Assembly (NCBI RefSeq): GCF_014066305.1
Contig: NW_023501069.1
Coordinates: forward strand, 160,001-224,000
Reading direction: 5' to 3'
Length of the DNA: 64,000 nt
DNA from: Letharia columbiana
Taxonomy: Eukaryota > Ascomycota > Lecanoromycetes > Lecanorales > Parmeliaceae
Shown: positions 36,189-48,873 of the stretch, piece after piece
Layout: every line of letters starts with the position of its first letter
Numbering within the stretch: position 1 is the first letter of the stretch
Position numbers and translations under genes: made by a program
Notes under the pieces: model-generated
Database searches by the model: none
Seen by the model: only the letters and a program-made list of their open reading frames with translations
What the model was told of the DNA's origin: nothing

Positions 36189-36830
36189 GGTGCCCCGTCA
36201 CTCCGAGAGCAAATGTGGCCTGGGCCCCAAGTCCCAATTGCAGGGAATTGGCGTGGGAGATCGAGGAAGGTCAAAGAACAAATGGAGAAGATTGTGAGCT
36301 TGAAACCCTAGGCTTATAGACAAGGAGAGAAGAGTGAGAGTAGTAATAGTAGTAGCAGTAGTAGTAGTAATAGTAGGAGAAGTTGAGAGATTGGCAGAGA
36401 ATGGTAAAATGAACATTGTGGACACGGTGGACATGTTACAGCTATCAGGCTTACAAGCAATGCAGTACGGGTAACAGGTTTAAGTGGATATGAGAGCAGC
36501 TTACATTGACGATCACTAAGGTAGAGTGGCAGTTCAACAAGCCGGTCCTTGCACATCAAAGATTTCAAAGAACCCTAATACGCTGATACTGAAAACCCTG
36601 ACACTAGTGATTTGGAGAGAACAAGCTTCGTAAATAACGATACCACGCTACCTTAGTTTAATATCTACGTGTATTTTAATTAGAGTAATTCCTACGACGC
36701 ATCTTCCTAGAGTCCTGAACTCCTGACCCAGCTCACAAGGTCCCTGCTATATTACAGCCTCAACAACAGACAGAGTCACTGCTGCCGATCGATGTCTTTC
36801 AAATCCGTCTCTCCATTCTCCTTCGAATTC
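36189..36830. other. Intergenic with a TAG/CAG trinucleotide repeat
   Basis: A trinucleotide microsatellite (GTAGTAATAGTAGTAGCAGT and on) occupies about 36,340-36,376, in the upstream region of the MFS gene. No gene is recognised. Confidence 0.6.
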
Positions 36831-38108
36831 CTAATATGTTAGTCCCAGGAACCACCAGAGATCGCTGTGCTTGCCCAAAGCATCCGCCTCTGCCGTAAAC
36901 TCTCCTGCTAACCCCTCCAGTGCACCAAGTTTACTAGCCATCTCCAAACCGCGCTGTCTCTCTCGCTCTACCATATCCCACGTCCATTGGTCATTCTTCT
37001 TTGTTGCTATATCGTCTGGCGATCCATCTCTCCACTGATACCGAGCTTCTTCTGGCTCCGGCATAAGCATATTCCGCGTCGCTTCCCACACTAGATCAAA
37101 ATTCTCGAAAAAGCGAAATCCCACGTCAAAGACTCGTTGAGCCATAGCTCGCTTGGTTGGGACAGGATATATTTCTGTCTGTAGAAGTGCGAGGTCCGCT
37201 GGCCGAGGTGGCAGCAGGCCCGAGGCTTGTAGCATCACCTCGGGAGGAATCGTGAGGCGGCCCTTCTTAAATACAATCTTGCTTAGCGCCGAGGCAATAA
37301 TTGCGTCCTCTTTCTTGTCCACATTCCTCGTGCCAGCGTTCTTATTCTTCTGTCTGGGGTACATCGAAAACGATTTAGGCTTGATCGCGTCTTTGCGCAC
37401 GAAATGGGTGACCATGTATATCCACCTGACAGATTTCCGAGTCAACATTCTTGACCAACAGGGAAGGCTTCATTCTGAAAAGCACACTCACTTGCGATCC
37501 CAGGAGAGCACACGTGTCCACATCTCGTACCTTTCGAATGGATTGATCTCCTTTCTGAACGAACAGCAGACAGCGCCCAGCGCCGCTCCGAACGTTTTGT
37601 TACCACCACCTAATATGCCTTGTCCTTTACTTCTTCTCGCCTGCTCGATTCCAGCCGAGAACAAAGTACAAATGAGATGGGTTCGGGCAATATCGACATC
37701 CTGAAAGTACGTGCTGTTTGACTCTGCATGTCAAGTGGTCAGAGCTTGGATCCGGAACGCACCGCAAGATCACACACTTACTGTGGATATTGTAGTCAAG
37801 CTCCATAAGGGCGCCGTGCGATTCAGTGATGAGAGGTTGAAAGAGTTGCGCGGGCTTAATAGCCGTCCTAGATCGCTCGGATCGAAGTACGAAGCGAAAA
37901 GCATTGAGCAACCGAACCTAGAGTCGACGTGTTAGGCGGGAGCAGCAAAGAGGGAAATCAAAGAACAAGCGCTCACATGCCAGACCAGCGGTAAGGTTTT
38001 GATGTTCACGAGGATAAGAAAAATACAAAGAAGCTTCCAAATTGAAGAAGAGACCAAGGTGTCTGAAAGTACCTCTTTTCCAGGAAGAGTCTCCAGTGAG
38101 AGCGGCAT
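36831..38108 (-). CDS. Hotdog-fold thioesterase-like protein (THEM6-related)
   Basis: A fungal member of the 4HBT-like thioesterase family that includes animal THEM6; such proteins are predicted to cleave acyl thioesters but substrates are mostly unknown. Minus-strand exons 38108..37977, 37917..37782, 37723..37492 and 37425..36831 give 364 residues. Exon 1 carries an N-terminal membrane segment (W-K-L-L-C-I-F-L-I-L-V-N-I-K) and P-L-V-W-H. The family signature is assembled across intron 2: M-E-L-D-Y-N-I-H-K-S-N-S-T-Y-F-Q-D-V-D, followed by A-R-T-H-L. The fourth exon adds a ~200-residue fungal extension ending in W-W-F-L-G-L-T-Y. An ER or organelle membrane location is likely. Confidence 0.8.
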
Positions 38109-39943
38109 TGCTGTTTGGTGCGATATACAGCTTCAGCGGAATCCCTGTTGAAGGTTTGTTGGATGAAGGTTTTCAGTTGGGTGCGCTTTGGTGGGAGACG
38201 GTCATTTGTGGTTTGGAGCAGGCATTCCACACCCTCAATCCACATCAATGGTCAGTATCGTTCAGACCATGTATTCTACACTAAGATTGGTATTTTATCA
38301 ACATAGAGAGGGCCGTTTTTGGAGAGTCATGAACGCCGGTCGACCGTGAAATCGTACAGCCGAACACAGATCTCCCTTTTCGGGGATAAAGGATTGGTAG
38401 AAGTCAGGCAGATCGACGAGGTCAGAGAATCAAGGTCCATTGCGGCAGTACCGAGGCTTCAATTATTGGACGAGGCAAGCGAGACCGGCTGTTCCGACCG
38501 CTGCCACTATTACTACTATTGATTTATTTGTCGTCGGTGGCTTTTTCATCCAAGGCAAGGGCAACGATGCAGAGGATTTGCGACCAGGAGAAAGCAAGCC
38601 GCGTAAGACAAGTGTCGGTATGATTCCAGAACTGTGGTACCATTAAACCGGTACTCCATATCAATAAGCTGCATTGGCGCCAACGCAATGCAATGCGGGA
38701 CAAATGTGCTGCCAATGGGAAAGGCGCCTGAACTGGCCGTGGCATTCTCTTCATGCGTCGATCTGGCGGTAATCCATTTACCACCCATGTCCAGGCTAGT
38801 ACTATCTGGGATGACTTTGAGACAGGCACAAGATAAGCTCAGCTTGTGAAAAAACACCTTAGCGGAGCCGCACACCCGCATGATCCCAACGATCTTGACA
38901 TGAATGCTGTGACCGAAACCCGACGCCTCCTGCAACACCGCTGGAGGCGAAGCTCGAGGACACCACGCAAGCGGAAAATCTTCCAAATGTGCTTTGGTGT
39001 GTCGCTCATGCTCCGACGTGCTTGACAGACTTTGCTCATCAAGAGGACTCTGAAATATGGTCCGAAGACAGGAAGCGTTTGAACAGTCAAGGATTTCGGT
39101 GGTAGGTAGACCTTTTCCCAGAGGTACTTGTACCAGGCTGTGCGTAAAACAGGAGAGCCAATCATCTGGCCCACATAGCGAACGGAACCCTGGTCACGGA
39201 TATAGATCCCTTCATTGCCTGCATTTATCTCATGCAGGACGTTACTAAGTCTCCTCCCTCTCGCTACCAAGTCTGATCCTTGATACTCGTCGTAGCGATG
39301 TGCTGCCATGCTGACCACTCGTTGTAACACGCCAACACGTCACTGGCTTCTTCTGTTAGGCCTGTCAATTAGGATGATACTAGTGATTCCCATGACGGCC
39401 CTCGCTCCTCATTCTCAGGCTAGCAAGTCTATTCAGTATTGCATCAGAGCCTTCAGACGCCTGGGTCGATCAATCGGTCTCGTTGGACGTCGGATGTGTC
39501 TCCTGATTTGGATGGAGATCAAATTTTCGGTGGACTGTCCTGGAATTTGATTCCCAAGGACCTTGTGGGCTGGAATGAGTGAAGTGCCCCACGCCCGAAT
39601 GATCTGCGTGATCGAGTCTCTGCTTCGAGAGACGCGAGCAAAGGCTGCTGCGCCCACCGCGGTCCTGTGGGAGCGATCCACAGGAGCGTGCCCCGATCGT
39701 CTCTATCGAAGCAAGCCATATGCATCGTGATTCCAATATCGGCACAGAAGTCTTTGATAGCTCACATGTTCCTCTCCCTCTACCATTTTAGCAACGCGCT
39801 ACCAACGTTCGTGCAGAACCCCAGCATTCCGACTTCCCTCCCTTAAGAACTGCCTGTTTTCCATTCTGTCCAAGACATCATCTTTGACTCACCAATTCCA
39901 CGCCAGCCTTGGAAGACAGCTGTATACTGCCGTTCAAACCATC
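38109..39943. other. Intergenic, 1.8 kb, between divergent thioesterase and ELO genes
   Basis: Two overlapping minus-strand ORFs (38,839-39,330, 163 aa; 38,546-38,986, 146 aa) sit here in different frames. I recognise neither, and no convincing splice joins them. They could be a decayed gene or chance ORFs. Nothing else is seen. Confidence 0.35.
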
Positions 39944-41217
39944 ATGTCTTACAGTCGCGGACCCCAGAGCCCCTTCGATGCCAAAGCCGTGCAAATGAGC
40001 GATCTTTCGCCATGGCGAATTTTTGACAGAGTATGGACGGCTGGCATGGGATACCCCGCCGATCAACTCGACATCACTCCAGGGGCAACGCCCATGTTGA
40101 CCCTCAAATCGACTGCCATGATGCTAGTCTCCTATTATACCATCGTTCTTGGGGGTCGAGAGTTGATGAGATCCCGTCCTGCTTTCAAACTTAACGATCT
40201 ATTCCTCATCCACAATTTCTACTTGACGGTCATTTCTGGCGCCTTGCTGGTACTTTTCGTGGAGCAACTCGGGCCTACCATCTGGAAGCACGGTGTATTC
40301 TTCGCCATCTGTGGAGATGGTGGCTGGACAGGGCCACTGGTCACTTTGTACTACGTGGGTCCAACAGCGATCTTTGCAACGGTGTTTCAAGCTGGCGAGG
40401 ACTGACACTTGATAGCTCAACTACTTGACCAAATATCTTGAGCTTTTGGACACGGTCTTCCTCGTCTTGAAGAAGAAGCCACTGAGTGCGTTCCATGTGC
40501 CATGTCATTACTTGGACGAGAGCTGACGTTGACAGCTTTCCTCCACTGCTATCATCATGGAGCGACAGCGTTCCTTTGTTACACCCAGCTTATCGGGCGT
40601 ACCCCGGTTTCATGGGTACCTATCACGTTGAATTTGACCGTACATGTGGTCATGTACTGGTACTACTTTCAAGCTGCGCGAGGCATTCGTATCTGGTGGA
40701 AAGAATGGATCACCCGACTCCAAATCGCACAGTTTGTCATCGACCTTGGTATGCCCCCCTCTCCCAGCTGTTCTCCTCTAACTCTGGCCTTCCCCCTCCC
40801 TCCCGTCCTTCACCGACGCTGATGCTGGAACCAGGCTTCGTGTACTACGCCACGTACAATTACTATATTAACAAGTACATTCCCTCACTCCCCCATGTGG
40901 GGACGTGCGGAGGTGAGGAGTTCGCCGCCTTCACTGGTTGCGCGACCTTGAGCTCCTACCTTGTTCTCTTCATCTCTTTCTACGCTGCTACATACAAGAA
41001 GGCTAGCACGAAAGATAAACGATCGACATTAGCGATGAGTACGAGCATCCCTTCGGACGCCGTGCACGAGCTGGAGAGGAAGAAGATGCCGACGATGATG
41101 GAAACTTCGGAAACGGCGGTTGATGCACTGCACTGCGCCGAGGGATTGATGAAAGCCGCAGGAACGAGCATCGTCTCAACGACGCAGGATCTCCACCTAA
41201 TGGGAGGAGGGAAGTAG
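39944..41217 (+). CDS. ELO-family fatty acid elongase
   Basis: The condensing enzyme (3-ketoacyl-CoA synthase) of very-long-chain fatty acid elongation in the ER membrane. Exons 39944..40354, 40416..40485, 40536..40748 and 40835..41217 give 358 residues, all joins in frame. The ELO signature [11 protein letters not shown] and the H-x-x-H-H box at 164-168 (H-C-Y-H-H) are intact, and several hydrophobic segments surround them. Start at M-S-Y-S-R-G was chosen over an in-frame Met 20 codons upstream because it fits fungal homologues better. The hydrophilic C-tail of about 80 residues lacks an obvious KKxx retrieval signal. Sphingolipid-type elongation is likely, but chain length cannot be told. 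Confidence 0.92.
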
Positions 41218-43499
41218 TGATTGGCAATGATTGGGGTCGCTTATGAGACGAAGTTTCACCGTCTGGCGGCGTGCATATGGCGGGGGGTGGGGGGTTTCCT
41301 TAGAATAGGATTGACTTCTGATCCTTTTTTTAGGGAGGGGCGCGTAGGAAGTGTGGGTTGCAATGTAGAAAGAAAGAATAGTATAAATTGACATGTGAGA
41401 TAAAGAAAGAGATGAGGTTGATTATATCCAATCAAGGTGAGGTTGATATGTGGATGGGTAGGCTACGCCTAGGGTAGAGTGATGAGAAGAAACTAAAGTA
41501 AGGTATATTTTATTGGCTAAGGCTAAAGGTCGAGCTAAGGGATGAGCTAAGGGATAAGCTAAGGGATAAGCTAAGGATTCGCTTGTGGCTGGGTTCCCTC
41601 TGGGGCATCCCACCACTCTCTCCTCATGGCTTTACCTTAAGGTAGGTATATCTTTTCGGCCCGTGGCCCCGTCGATGGCTGTTTCTATAGCCGTGACACC
41701 GGTAGAGAACTAGACATGTCATCAAATTCAACTTTATCTTAACTCCCCATCATTCTCTCCAGCACACAGTCCATCTCATTCTTCCTAGCCGAATCTGCTT
41801 TCTTTTTTTGCGATACCAGCTCGTGAAAAAACTACTTACAGCAAGGATACAAAGGAAAAGGTAGGCATGCCGCAGTCTTTGGCAGCAGCTGACATGAACG
41901 ATCCGAGCGCGTGCGCCAAGGGCAGGGGAGGGTCAGCTTCTTTTCCCCCTTTCGCTGTGACTCGTTGACGCCACATATGCAAGGACGTTGGGACTACCCG
42001 GCCCTTCCGACCCCACAGAATGTCTCCGGTTCATTTTCGACATGAAAAGGGCTGGCCAGCACAAGTACGGAATACGGGACTACGGAGTGGCCGTGTCTCG
42101 CTTATCCATCCGAATGGGGGTGTGTTGGCGGGTTTTTGGCGGCCCGCTTATGGCACAGGCTAATGGGAGTGTGGCACACCCTCATGCTCATTGCTCATTG
42201 CTCCTCTTACCCCACGTTGGTCTGATCACCATGTGCACGCAAATGCCGCTTTCTTCCTCCTGAGGCAGGCTGCAAAGGAGCACGAGACCAAGGGTCTTGT
42301 GTAAGCGGTCGAGGCATTCCTTCCACCGAGGCATTCAATGCACATGGGTCTCGACGCTTTGATTTTGACGCGGAACTCGCTAGGGATTGACCGTGACGAA
42401 AGCAGTACCTACACCCAAAGCATTTCCTCTGATGGAAATGTGGCTTTGGCTTTGGCTTTGGCTTTGTGGTTGCCTTTTGCCTTTGTCTAACGGAGTGGGT
42501 TTGTTGACTTTGATGATGTTGATGATTTCGATGATTTCGATCAAGGCAAGTCATTTGCAAAAGTCAAAAAATTTACTTTTCTTCTTTCAAGGGTCCAAGG
42601 GAGATCTAAAAAGACGCCTGTTGACCTTCAACAAGGTAGTTCGTAGACCCTGACGCCTCCACCCTTCATTCGGGTCTAGCGGTTTGATGTTATGCAGCTT
42701 ATAGCGCCAACTCTATTTCTTAGCACCTTGCCGATACCTTCTTAGAACCTTCTGAGCACGTTTCTCTATCATCTCGCGCAGTAAAGTCGTTTTGCATCGC
42801 GGCGCTAACTCTCTCAATGAAAAAAAAAATGTGCCAAAGGAAGAAAAATAGAAATAAAAAAAAATAAAGAAAAGGAACGAAACTCTATTCTGATAATGAT
42901 TAGACACCTCACATCACCCCAACCATCTCATGTCTCAACTATTCACCCCGCATATGGTGGCTGGCTTCGGCCACATCGAAACTTGCTCTCAATCTACAGC
43001 GCGACTGCCGGCCTGCCAAGTAGCTGATGCGCTCCCAATCCTTCATGTCCTCGCTCGAAGGGGAAGTCGTCCTCCGTGTCCGCCTTCATATGCTCCTGTA
43101 TCATTACGCAGTGATTGCCTGAAGGAGCCTTGATTGTGGAGGATCGACTGCCACGCGCCTAAAACGGTCCACCGCAAGGATTCATGTAAAACACGCTGCA
43201 TTTCATGCCGCCTCTGCCTCGGCTCTGTGCCTTGCTACCATGTGGGCGATGACCCTGTCTTGCTTCTTCTGCTCTCTCGGCGATTTCTTCGTGATCCAGG
43301 CATGAATCTCTGGATCTCTAGCTCTTCCATCTGCTTCTTCGCAATCAGTGGCGTTTGTGCAGGGAGAGCTGCGAGCAAGGCGTGTCCCCCTTCAGCTTGT
43401 CCCGTACATTGCAAGATTTGAAGCAAAATTCTGCCGTCCTGTCTTTCCACTGCCATCTCTCACCTAGCACTCCTCCTCTATAGCATCACATCCACCAAC
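41218..43499. other. Intergenic, 2.3 kb, with simple repeats
   Basis: This contains a 12-bp repeat, RAGCTAAGGGAT, about four times at 41,532-41,578, and TGGCTT repeated four times at 42,441-42,466. An A-rich tract lies near 42,820-42,870. No gene or RNA is recognised; upstream of the P450 the sequence is C/T-rich. Confidence 0.5.
41532..41578. repeat. 12-bp minisatellite
   Basis: Four imperfect copies of RAGCTAAGGGAT in tandem, in the 3' flank of the ELO gene. Other ...CTAAGG... words nearby suggest the array was once longer. Confidence 0.7.
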
Positions 43500-45192
43500 A
43501 TGGCAATCAAATTGGAGATGTTGCCGCTGCTGCTACTATCAGTTGGAGCAGCCGTAGTGGCTCAGATATTCGCTGAGTATCCAGCTGGGCCTGTTTTTGC
43601 TGGCATTTTTAGTGTCAGCATTCTGGTCTATCTGGTATACTGGACATATATCTACCCTTTCCACGTCTCTCCTCTTCGCAAGGTTCCAACTGTTCCCGGA
43701 TTTCCACTCTGGGGCCAATTCTTCACCATCATCAAATCTGAAATCGGCGTGCCGCAAAGAGAATGGCATCTCAAGCACGGCCCAATCATTCGCTATTTCT
43801 TTCCTTTTGGTGCGGAGCGGCTCTCCATCGCCGACGACGATGCTCTGAACCACATGTGCATCAAGAACCCATACAACTTTCCGAAGCCTGATAGAGCCAA
43901 GCAATGGATGGTCCGAATCTTGGGGGAGGGTGTCTTACTCGCCGAGGGTAATCCACACAAGCAACAGCGCAAAGCCCTATCTCCAGGCTTCTCAACTCAA
44001 TCCATCAAGGCTTTGACACCTATCTTCTGGCGAAAATCCCTGCTCTTGTCTAAGCTCTGGGAGCGAGACATGCTCGTCGAAAAGACGCGCACCAAAAAAA
44101 TTGAAATCCTAGAATGGCTCAACAGGACCACTCTGGACATCATCGGAGAAGCTGGCTTCGGCACTGACCTCGACTCCCTCGAGCACCCCGAAACCCCGAT
44201 CCGTGAAGCCTACCGCCTTGTCTTTGCTTTCGACATAAGTTCCCGTCTGTTCCACGGGCTCGCCGCCTTCATTCCGCAGACGAAGTATCTGCCCGCGAAG
44301 ATGAACCGTGATGTACTTCAAAGCCGCAACATCATCATCAGTAAGGCGAACGACATTATACGCCAGAAGCACCAAAAGACGCATGCCAAAGATAAAGACA
44401 TCATTGCACTCATCGTCAAGGATAACATGAAGATGGAAGCCGCGGGCGAGGCTTCTCTATCCTTCGATACCATGCGCGACCAGGTGATGACTTTCCTTGG
44501 CGCCGGCCACGATAGTAAGATAGGCTCGCTTCCAAGATATGTGCAGCTGCTAAAGTCATCATCTAGCAACGGCAACCGGTGTTGCTTGGACCATTCATCT
44601 GCTCTCAACGCATCCCGAAATTCAGCAGCGTGTCAGAGCAGAGATCAAGCAACACTACCCCTTCCTCTTCGATCCAACGACCCGCAGTGACGTCGAGCGC
44701 CTTTCAAAGCTTGACGCTGACAATCTCCATTACTTGGACAACGTATGCCGCGAATCCCTGCGGTACATTCCGCCTATCCCCATGACAGTGCGCCAATCCA
44801 TCGTCGAGGACCAGCTTGGTGGCTTCGATATTCCCGCTGGCACAACGGTATACATCCACGCCAACGCTATACATCGCCTGCCTTCTTTCTGGGGTGACAA
44901 CGCTAATACCTTTGACCCCGATCGGTGGGATCATCTTCCTGCTGACCACACGTCCAACGCATTCATGACGTTCCTGCAAGGTCCGAGAGGTTGCATTGGT
45001 CGTAAATTTGCGGAGACGGAGATGAAGTGTCTCGTCATCTGTCTTCTGAGTATGTACAGCTTTGAGCGTGATATCACTGTGGACAATCCTGAGCTGTGGA
45101 AGATGTGGCGGTTGGTTTTGAGACCAAGAGATGGGATTAGCTGCAAAGTTAGTGTGTTGGAGGAAGAGGAGAAGGCCGCCGTCCTTGTTTGA
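43500..45192 (+). CDS. Cytochrome P450 (CYP4-like), family unassigned
   Basis: A microsomal heme monooxygenase. Exons 43500..44514 and 44567..45192 give 546 residues; the 52-bp intron splits the I-helix motif, which becomes A-G-H-D-T-T-A-T-G after splicing. Two hydrophobic segments open the protein, the second being the membrane anchor before P-L-R-K-V-P-T-V-P-G-F-P-L-W-G. The ExxR motif is E401-S-L-R404, D-P-D-R-W follows, and the heme loop F-L-Q-G-P-R-G-C-I-G has Cys481. The sequence resembles CYP4-type fatty acid hydroxylases. It is the nearest gene downstream of the ELO elongase, in the same direction but 2.3 kb away, so co-transcription is not implied. Confidence 0.9.
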
Positions 45193-48104
45193 GATCCGCT
45201 GTACTAGTATATTGATGACACTCTTGTAGTGAGGTCTTCCTTCTGTGGTGAGTTACGGTACTCTGATTCTTTTCTATAAATAAGTCGAAAGTTTGACAAA
45301 CATCTGGCCACCACTTTATGAGCGTCAGTGAAATTCGTGTACCAAATCAGACGTGAGCCGAGTCGTTGATATAATGAGGCCTAGAGGGATTCGTGATTCT
45401 GCTAAATGGTGATCTTCCTGAAGTCACCCTTGTGACCGTGACAGTCATAACTGGCCGCTCTTGTAATATTATACCAGTCACGAGGACTTTACACAATGAT
45501 GATGCTAGCGGGTTGCAACCCTCCCACGCACACAACATGTAGATAGCAGACCGAACGTTATCGTGATGAAGCCCGATTTGACCGGCCAACCGTTCCGTCT
45601 TGTTGACAGTATTTAGAGACGGTAGACTCTGTTGTCCGGCAAGGCCATCGAGGCATTCCAAGAAGACCTAAGTCGTTAGTCCCAGGGTCAGGTTGACATT
45701 AAGGAGAAGCCGAATAGGAAGGGTCCGTGTCTGGTCATGTTCAAAAGCTGAGTGCAGAAGCTTACCAGCAGAGACCGAGACTGGGATTCTTTTCAAGACT
45801 ACCGTAGACGTGAGCAATGCCAGGCAGAGCAGGACCAAGATTATTTGGTGAAATAGAGGGCGCTTAAAGCTTTGCGCTACAATAGGTGAGACATCGTAGC
45901 CTTTGCTGACGTCCATGCCAGAAAGCAAGCGCCGTCCAGATTTGAGGCGACACGTTGAGCAGAGTGGTCAATGCTCACATGCCATGAGCATCTGATTCTG
46001 GGAGACTCGAAGGGCAAACGCGACTGTGAGTCTTTGCTGGGTGACCGATCAGCAGAAGGGTCAAGATCGCGTCGAAAACAAACAGGCTCATGTGTTATAT
46101 GAGTTGATGTCAGCGTGTCAGTCTGTCCAATGAGCATGACATTATGCCTCCTGAGGGGTCGAATAAAACTTCGGCGCATCTTTCATGCGTCATCAACATG
46201 TAAACACCCGTTATGCGGATGGGCCCTGAGTCAGACGTCTGAAGGACTGTGAGATTGTAGACTGATGCAGAAGTCGACGATACATCTCCACGATGCAATG
46301 CACCGTACCCGACCCCGCAAACTTAGGTCGTTGCCGATCGAAACTCAGCGCTTGAGTGCACATGGCAGCCTTCAATGCCATGATCCACGAGGTTCGTCAG
46401 CCATGCAAGCGTATGCTGTCTGCCGAACTGCAGTAGGCATCCGATCCGCATATGCAACGGACCACGAGGACATGACATGTTGCATGGAGGACAGCAGTGG
46501 CTGTGCACCAAATCATTCTCCAAGCGGCAATACAGAAACACGAGTACTGCTTAGGTTCCCACTAACCAAATGCGAGATGGAGGCCGCACGTGACTGTGTT
46601 TGTCGTAGGAAAGGATCCCGACCCTCCAATGCTTCTGCAATGTCTCGGATTCTTGTGTACCGTTGCGGAAAGAGATGGCATTGCGAGGGGATAGTTACAT
46701 GTTCGAGGAAGAGGCCGCTCGGAAACTGTGTCTGAGGAAACCGTGGAGCCACGGACTCGACGCAGAGAGATCCTCAAACCCAAAGCGTTACAGTCTTGGA
46801 GCGAGGACGCTTGAGAGCGAGAAGTGACTAAAAATTCGCAATGCACAAGAGCTATAGGACAAAGAAAAAGGTAAGTATCATACTACATAACCTATATGGA
46901 CAGCATACATGATTTGTGATGTTAGATAACTATAAAGGGAATAGCTCAGCCTGCACGCATGTAATTGTTTGCCTGCCTAAATTGTTCCGAGGTGTAGACA
47001 GCCAATAGAATCAGTCAGAGCGAACAGCGGACCTCGGTTGGCCTTTTCACCGGATATTGAAGATGGAGTCTTTCGAAAGTAGTATTTTTTTTTTTTTTTG
47101 TCCTTATAATAGCCTGACTCGGATTTTCTCAAGAACGACGGGCATTATGGTTCCTGGGCATCTTCATTATAGTGGACCATCCAGCAACAAAAGTGGGAGA
47201 ATAATAGAATAATAGAACAATAGGCCAAAAAGAGCGCACAGGAAGGAAATCCGAGCAGAAGGACGTGCAGTCGAGGCAGTAAAATGCTGCATTAAAGGGA
47301 TCAGCAAAGGGAGGGGGAGTACAAAAAAATGACAAAGGCAAAAAGGCTCGAGGGGCTCCACGACCAGAGTTTTGGTTGGACTGATCATCACTGATGTGCC
47401 AAAGCCGATCGAGTCCGTTCGACTGGACTGGACTGGACTGGGACTGGACTGGACTGGGACTGGACTGGACTGGACTGGACTGGACTGGACTGGACTGGCG
47501 CTCTAAGTGAAGTCTCGTTTCTGATTAGCTCGACTGTTCTTGTCCTTGTCCACTTGTCATTCGAGAATTGAGCCTCAGTGTGAAATCCTGAGATCGTTTT
47601 CGGGCTGCAGATATGATTCCATGTGTGTTCTGCTTCAGCAATCATATGTAGAGGTTAGCTTTGTTGTTGCGCTCAACGGTCCCAGCACCAGAAAGGAATC
47701 CCAACCAAACAAACGGAAGAGAAAAACCAGGACCAAGAAATCAAGTTACGGTTTTCATCTGCTCATGTTCAGATTTGATACTTCACCAGTCGACTTGTTT
47801 CACCTGATAACCGTCAATGTCATCGTTGTCTCGTTATTGAGATAGCAAGACCGTTCTACGCACTCCATTTTCCCAGACTCCCTGACATTTCTCAGCCCTA
47901 CGAGTCGTCGCCAATAGCCTCTTGATTTTGGCTTGGCGTTGGACCCTTACTTCCTTGCCGCCGCTCACGCGACTACAATTTCCTTGATCTTGTCTTTTTG
48001 ACGTCAGGCACAACTACTGCAAAACACATCGCTCTACTTTCTACCCTACCACCCTCACTCAATAGCAATATTACTCTCAACATTACTCAGGCCTCAGCAC
48101 CACC
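45193..48104. other. Intergenic, 2.9 kb, gene-poor
   Basis: The largest gene-free stretch outside the AT-rich block. Contents seen: a T16-17 run near 47,083, a (GACTG)n array at 47,420-47,498, and a set of short unrelated ORFs on both strands. No tRNA, transposon coding sequence or conserved protein is recognised. Confidence 0.45.
47420..47498. repeat. (GACTG)n pentanucleotide array
   Basis: About 15 tandem copies of GACTG (ACTGG), with two extra G bases that shift the phase. On the minus strand it reads as C-C-A-G-T repeats. It should be length-variable between isolates. Confidence 0.9.
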
Positions 48105-48873
48105 ATGGATATCGCCAACAAGTGAGCCGACTCTTGACTCCGCTCCTGCCTCTCCATCTTGAACAACCAACTCTCAGTTTCAACACGATATGCTGACCCT
48201 GAAAACAATCAAGGCTCTTCTCGCTTACTCTGGGCGTGGAGCCTAACAAGGCCACGTTACAGGGTTTGGCATCTACCTTGAACAGCGCAGGTAAGATAAT
48301 TCTGAGCTCCTGAGCACACATGTATACGATTGGCTCATCGATCAACTTTGCTCAGTCCTCTCACTCGCCGACAAACAGAAAGCTCTCGAGCAATTCGCCG
48401 ACACCGCCGAAGCACAAAAGTTCGTTTCGCAGGCTCCCATCCCACAGCAACAGTTCACTCAGCCACAAATCCAATACATCCAAGCAGCACCAACACCCCA
48501 GGCAGCTCAAGCCCGCAGAGCAAAGATCCTTCGAGACCCCGTGGTATGGCAGATCAGTGAGAAGCAAATGAAGGAGCTGCAATGGAAGAGGAAGCAGTTG
48601 CTGCAAGCACAGAAGGCCGAGTTGGAACGAAAGAAGACGGCGAGGGCGAAGAGACCCCCGCCGCCTAAGCTGGGAGCGTCCAAAAACGGCGTGAATAAGA
48701 CACAGCAGGCAAAAGCTCCCCAGCCAAAGGCCCCACAGCCCAAAGCCGAATCCCTCAAGGTTTCTCAAGCTAAACCTGCGCAGAACAAGGCGCCCGCGAA
48801 ACCCCAGGCACCTCCTGCCAAAGCCCCTGCAGCACCAAAAGCGCCAGCGAAGGCACCTGCCAAGAAGGCTTGA
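48105..48873 (+). CDS. Small Lys/Ala/Pro-rich protein, function unknown
   Basis: I do not recognise a family. Exons 48105..48121, 48214..48290 and 48356..48873 give 203 residues; three exons join in exact frame at AA|G and G|TC, which supports a real gene. The N-terminal 50 residues look like a small helical domain (A-N-K-L-F-S-L-T-L-G-V-E-P-N-K-A-T-L-Q-G). A Gln/Pro-rich linker follows, then R-R-A-K-I-L-R-D-P-V-V-W-Q and a charged helix likely to form a coiled coil (E-K-Q-M-K-E-L-Q-W-K-R-K-Q). The tail is a Lys-Ala-Pro-rich, disordered stretch with A-P-Q-P-K repeats, resembling histone H1-like tails in composition only. Confidence 0.75.

Noticed and set aside
36340..36376. Trinucleotide repeat as a coding polyamino-acid tract
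   Set aside because: It lies upstream of the MFS start codon, outside any supported coding frame; treated as a microsatellite.
28800..45192. Secondary-metabolite gene cluster
   Set aside because: P450s and an MFS exporter are present, but there is no PKS, NRPS, terpene synthase or cluster transcription factor, and unrelated genes and long gaps intervene.
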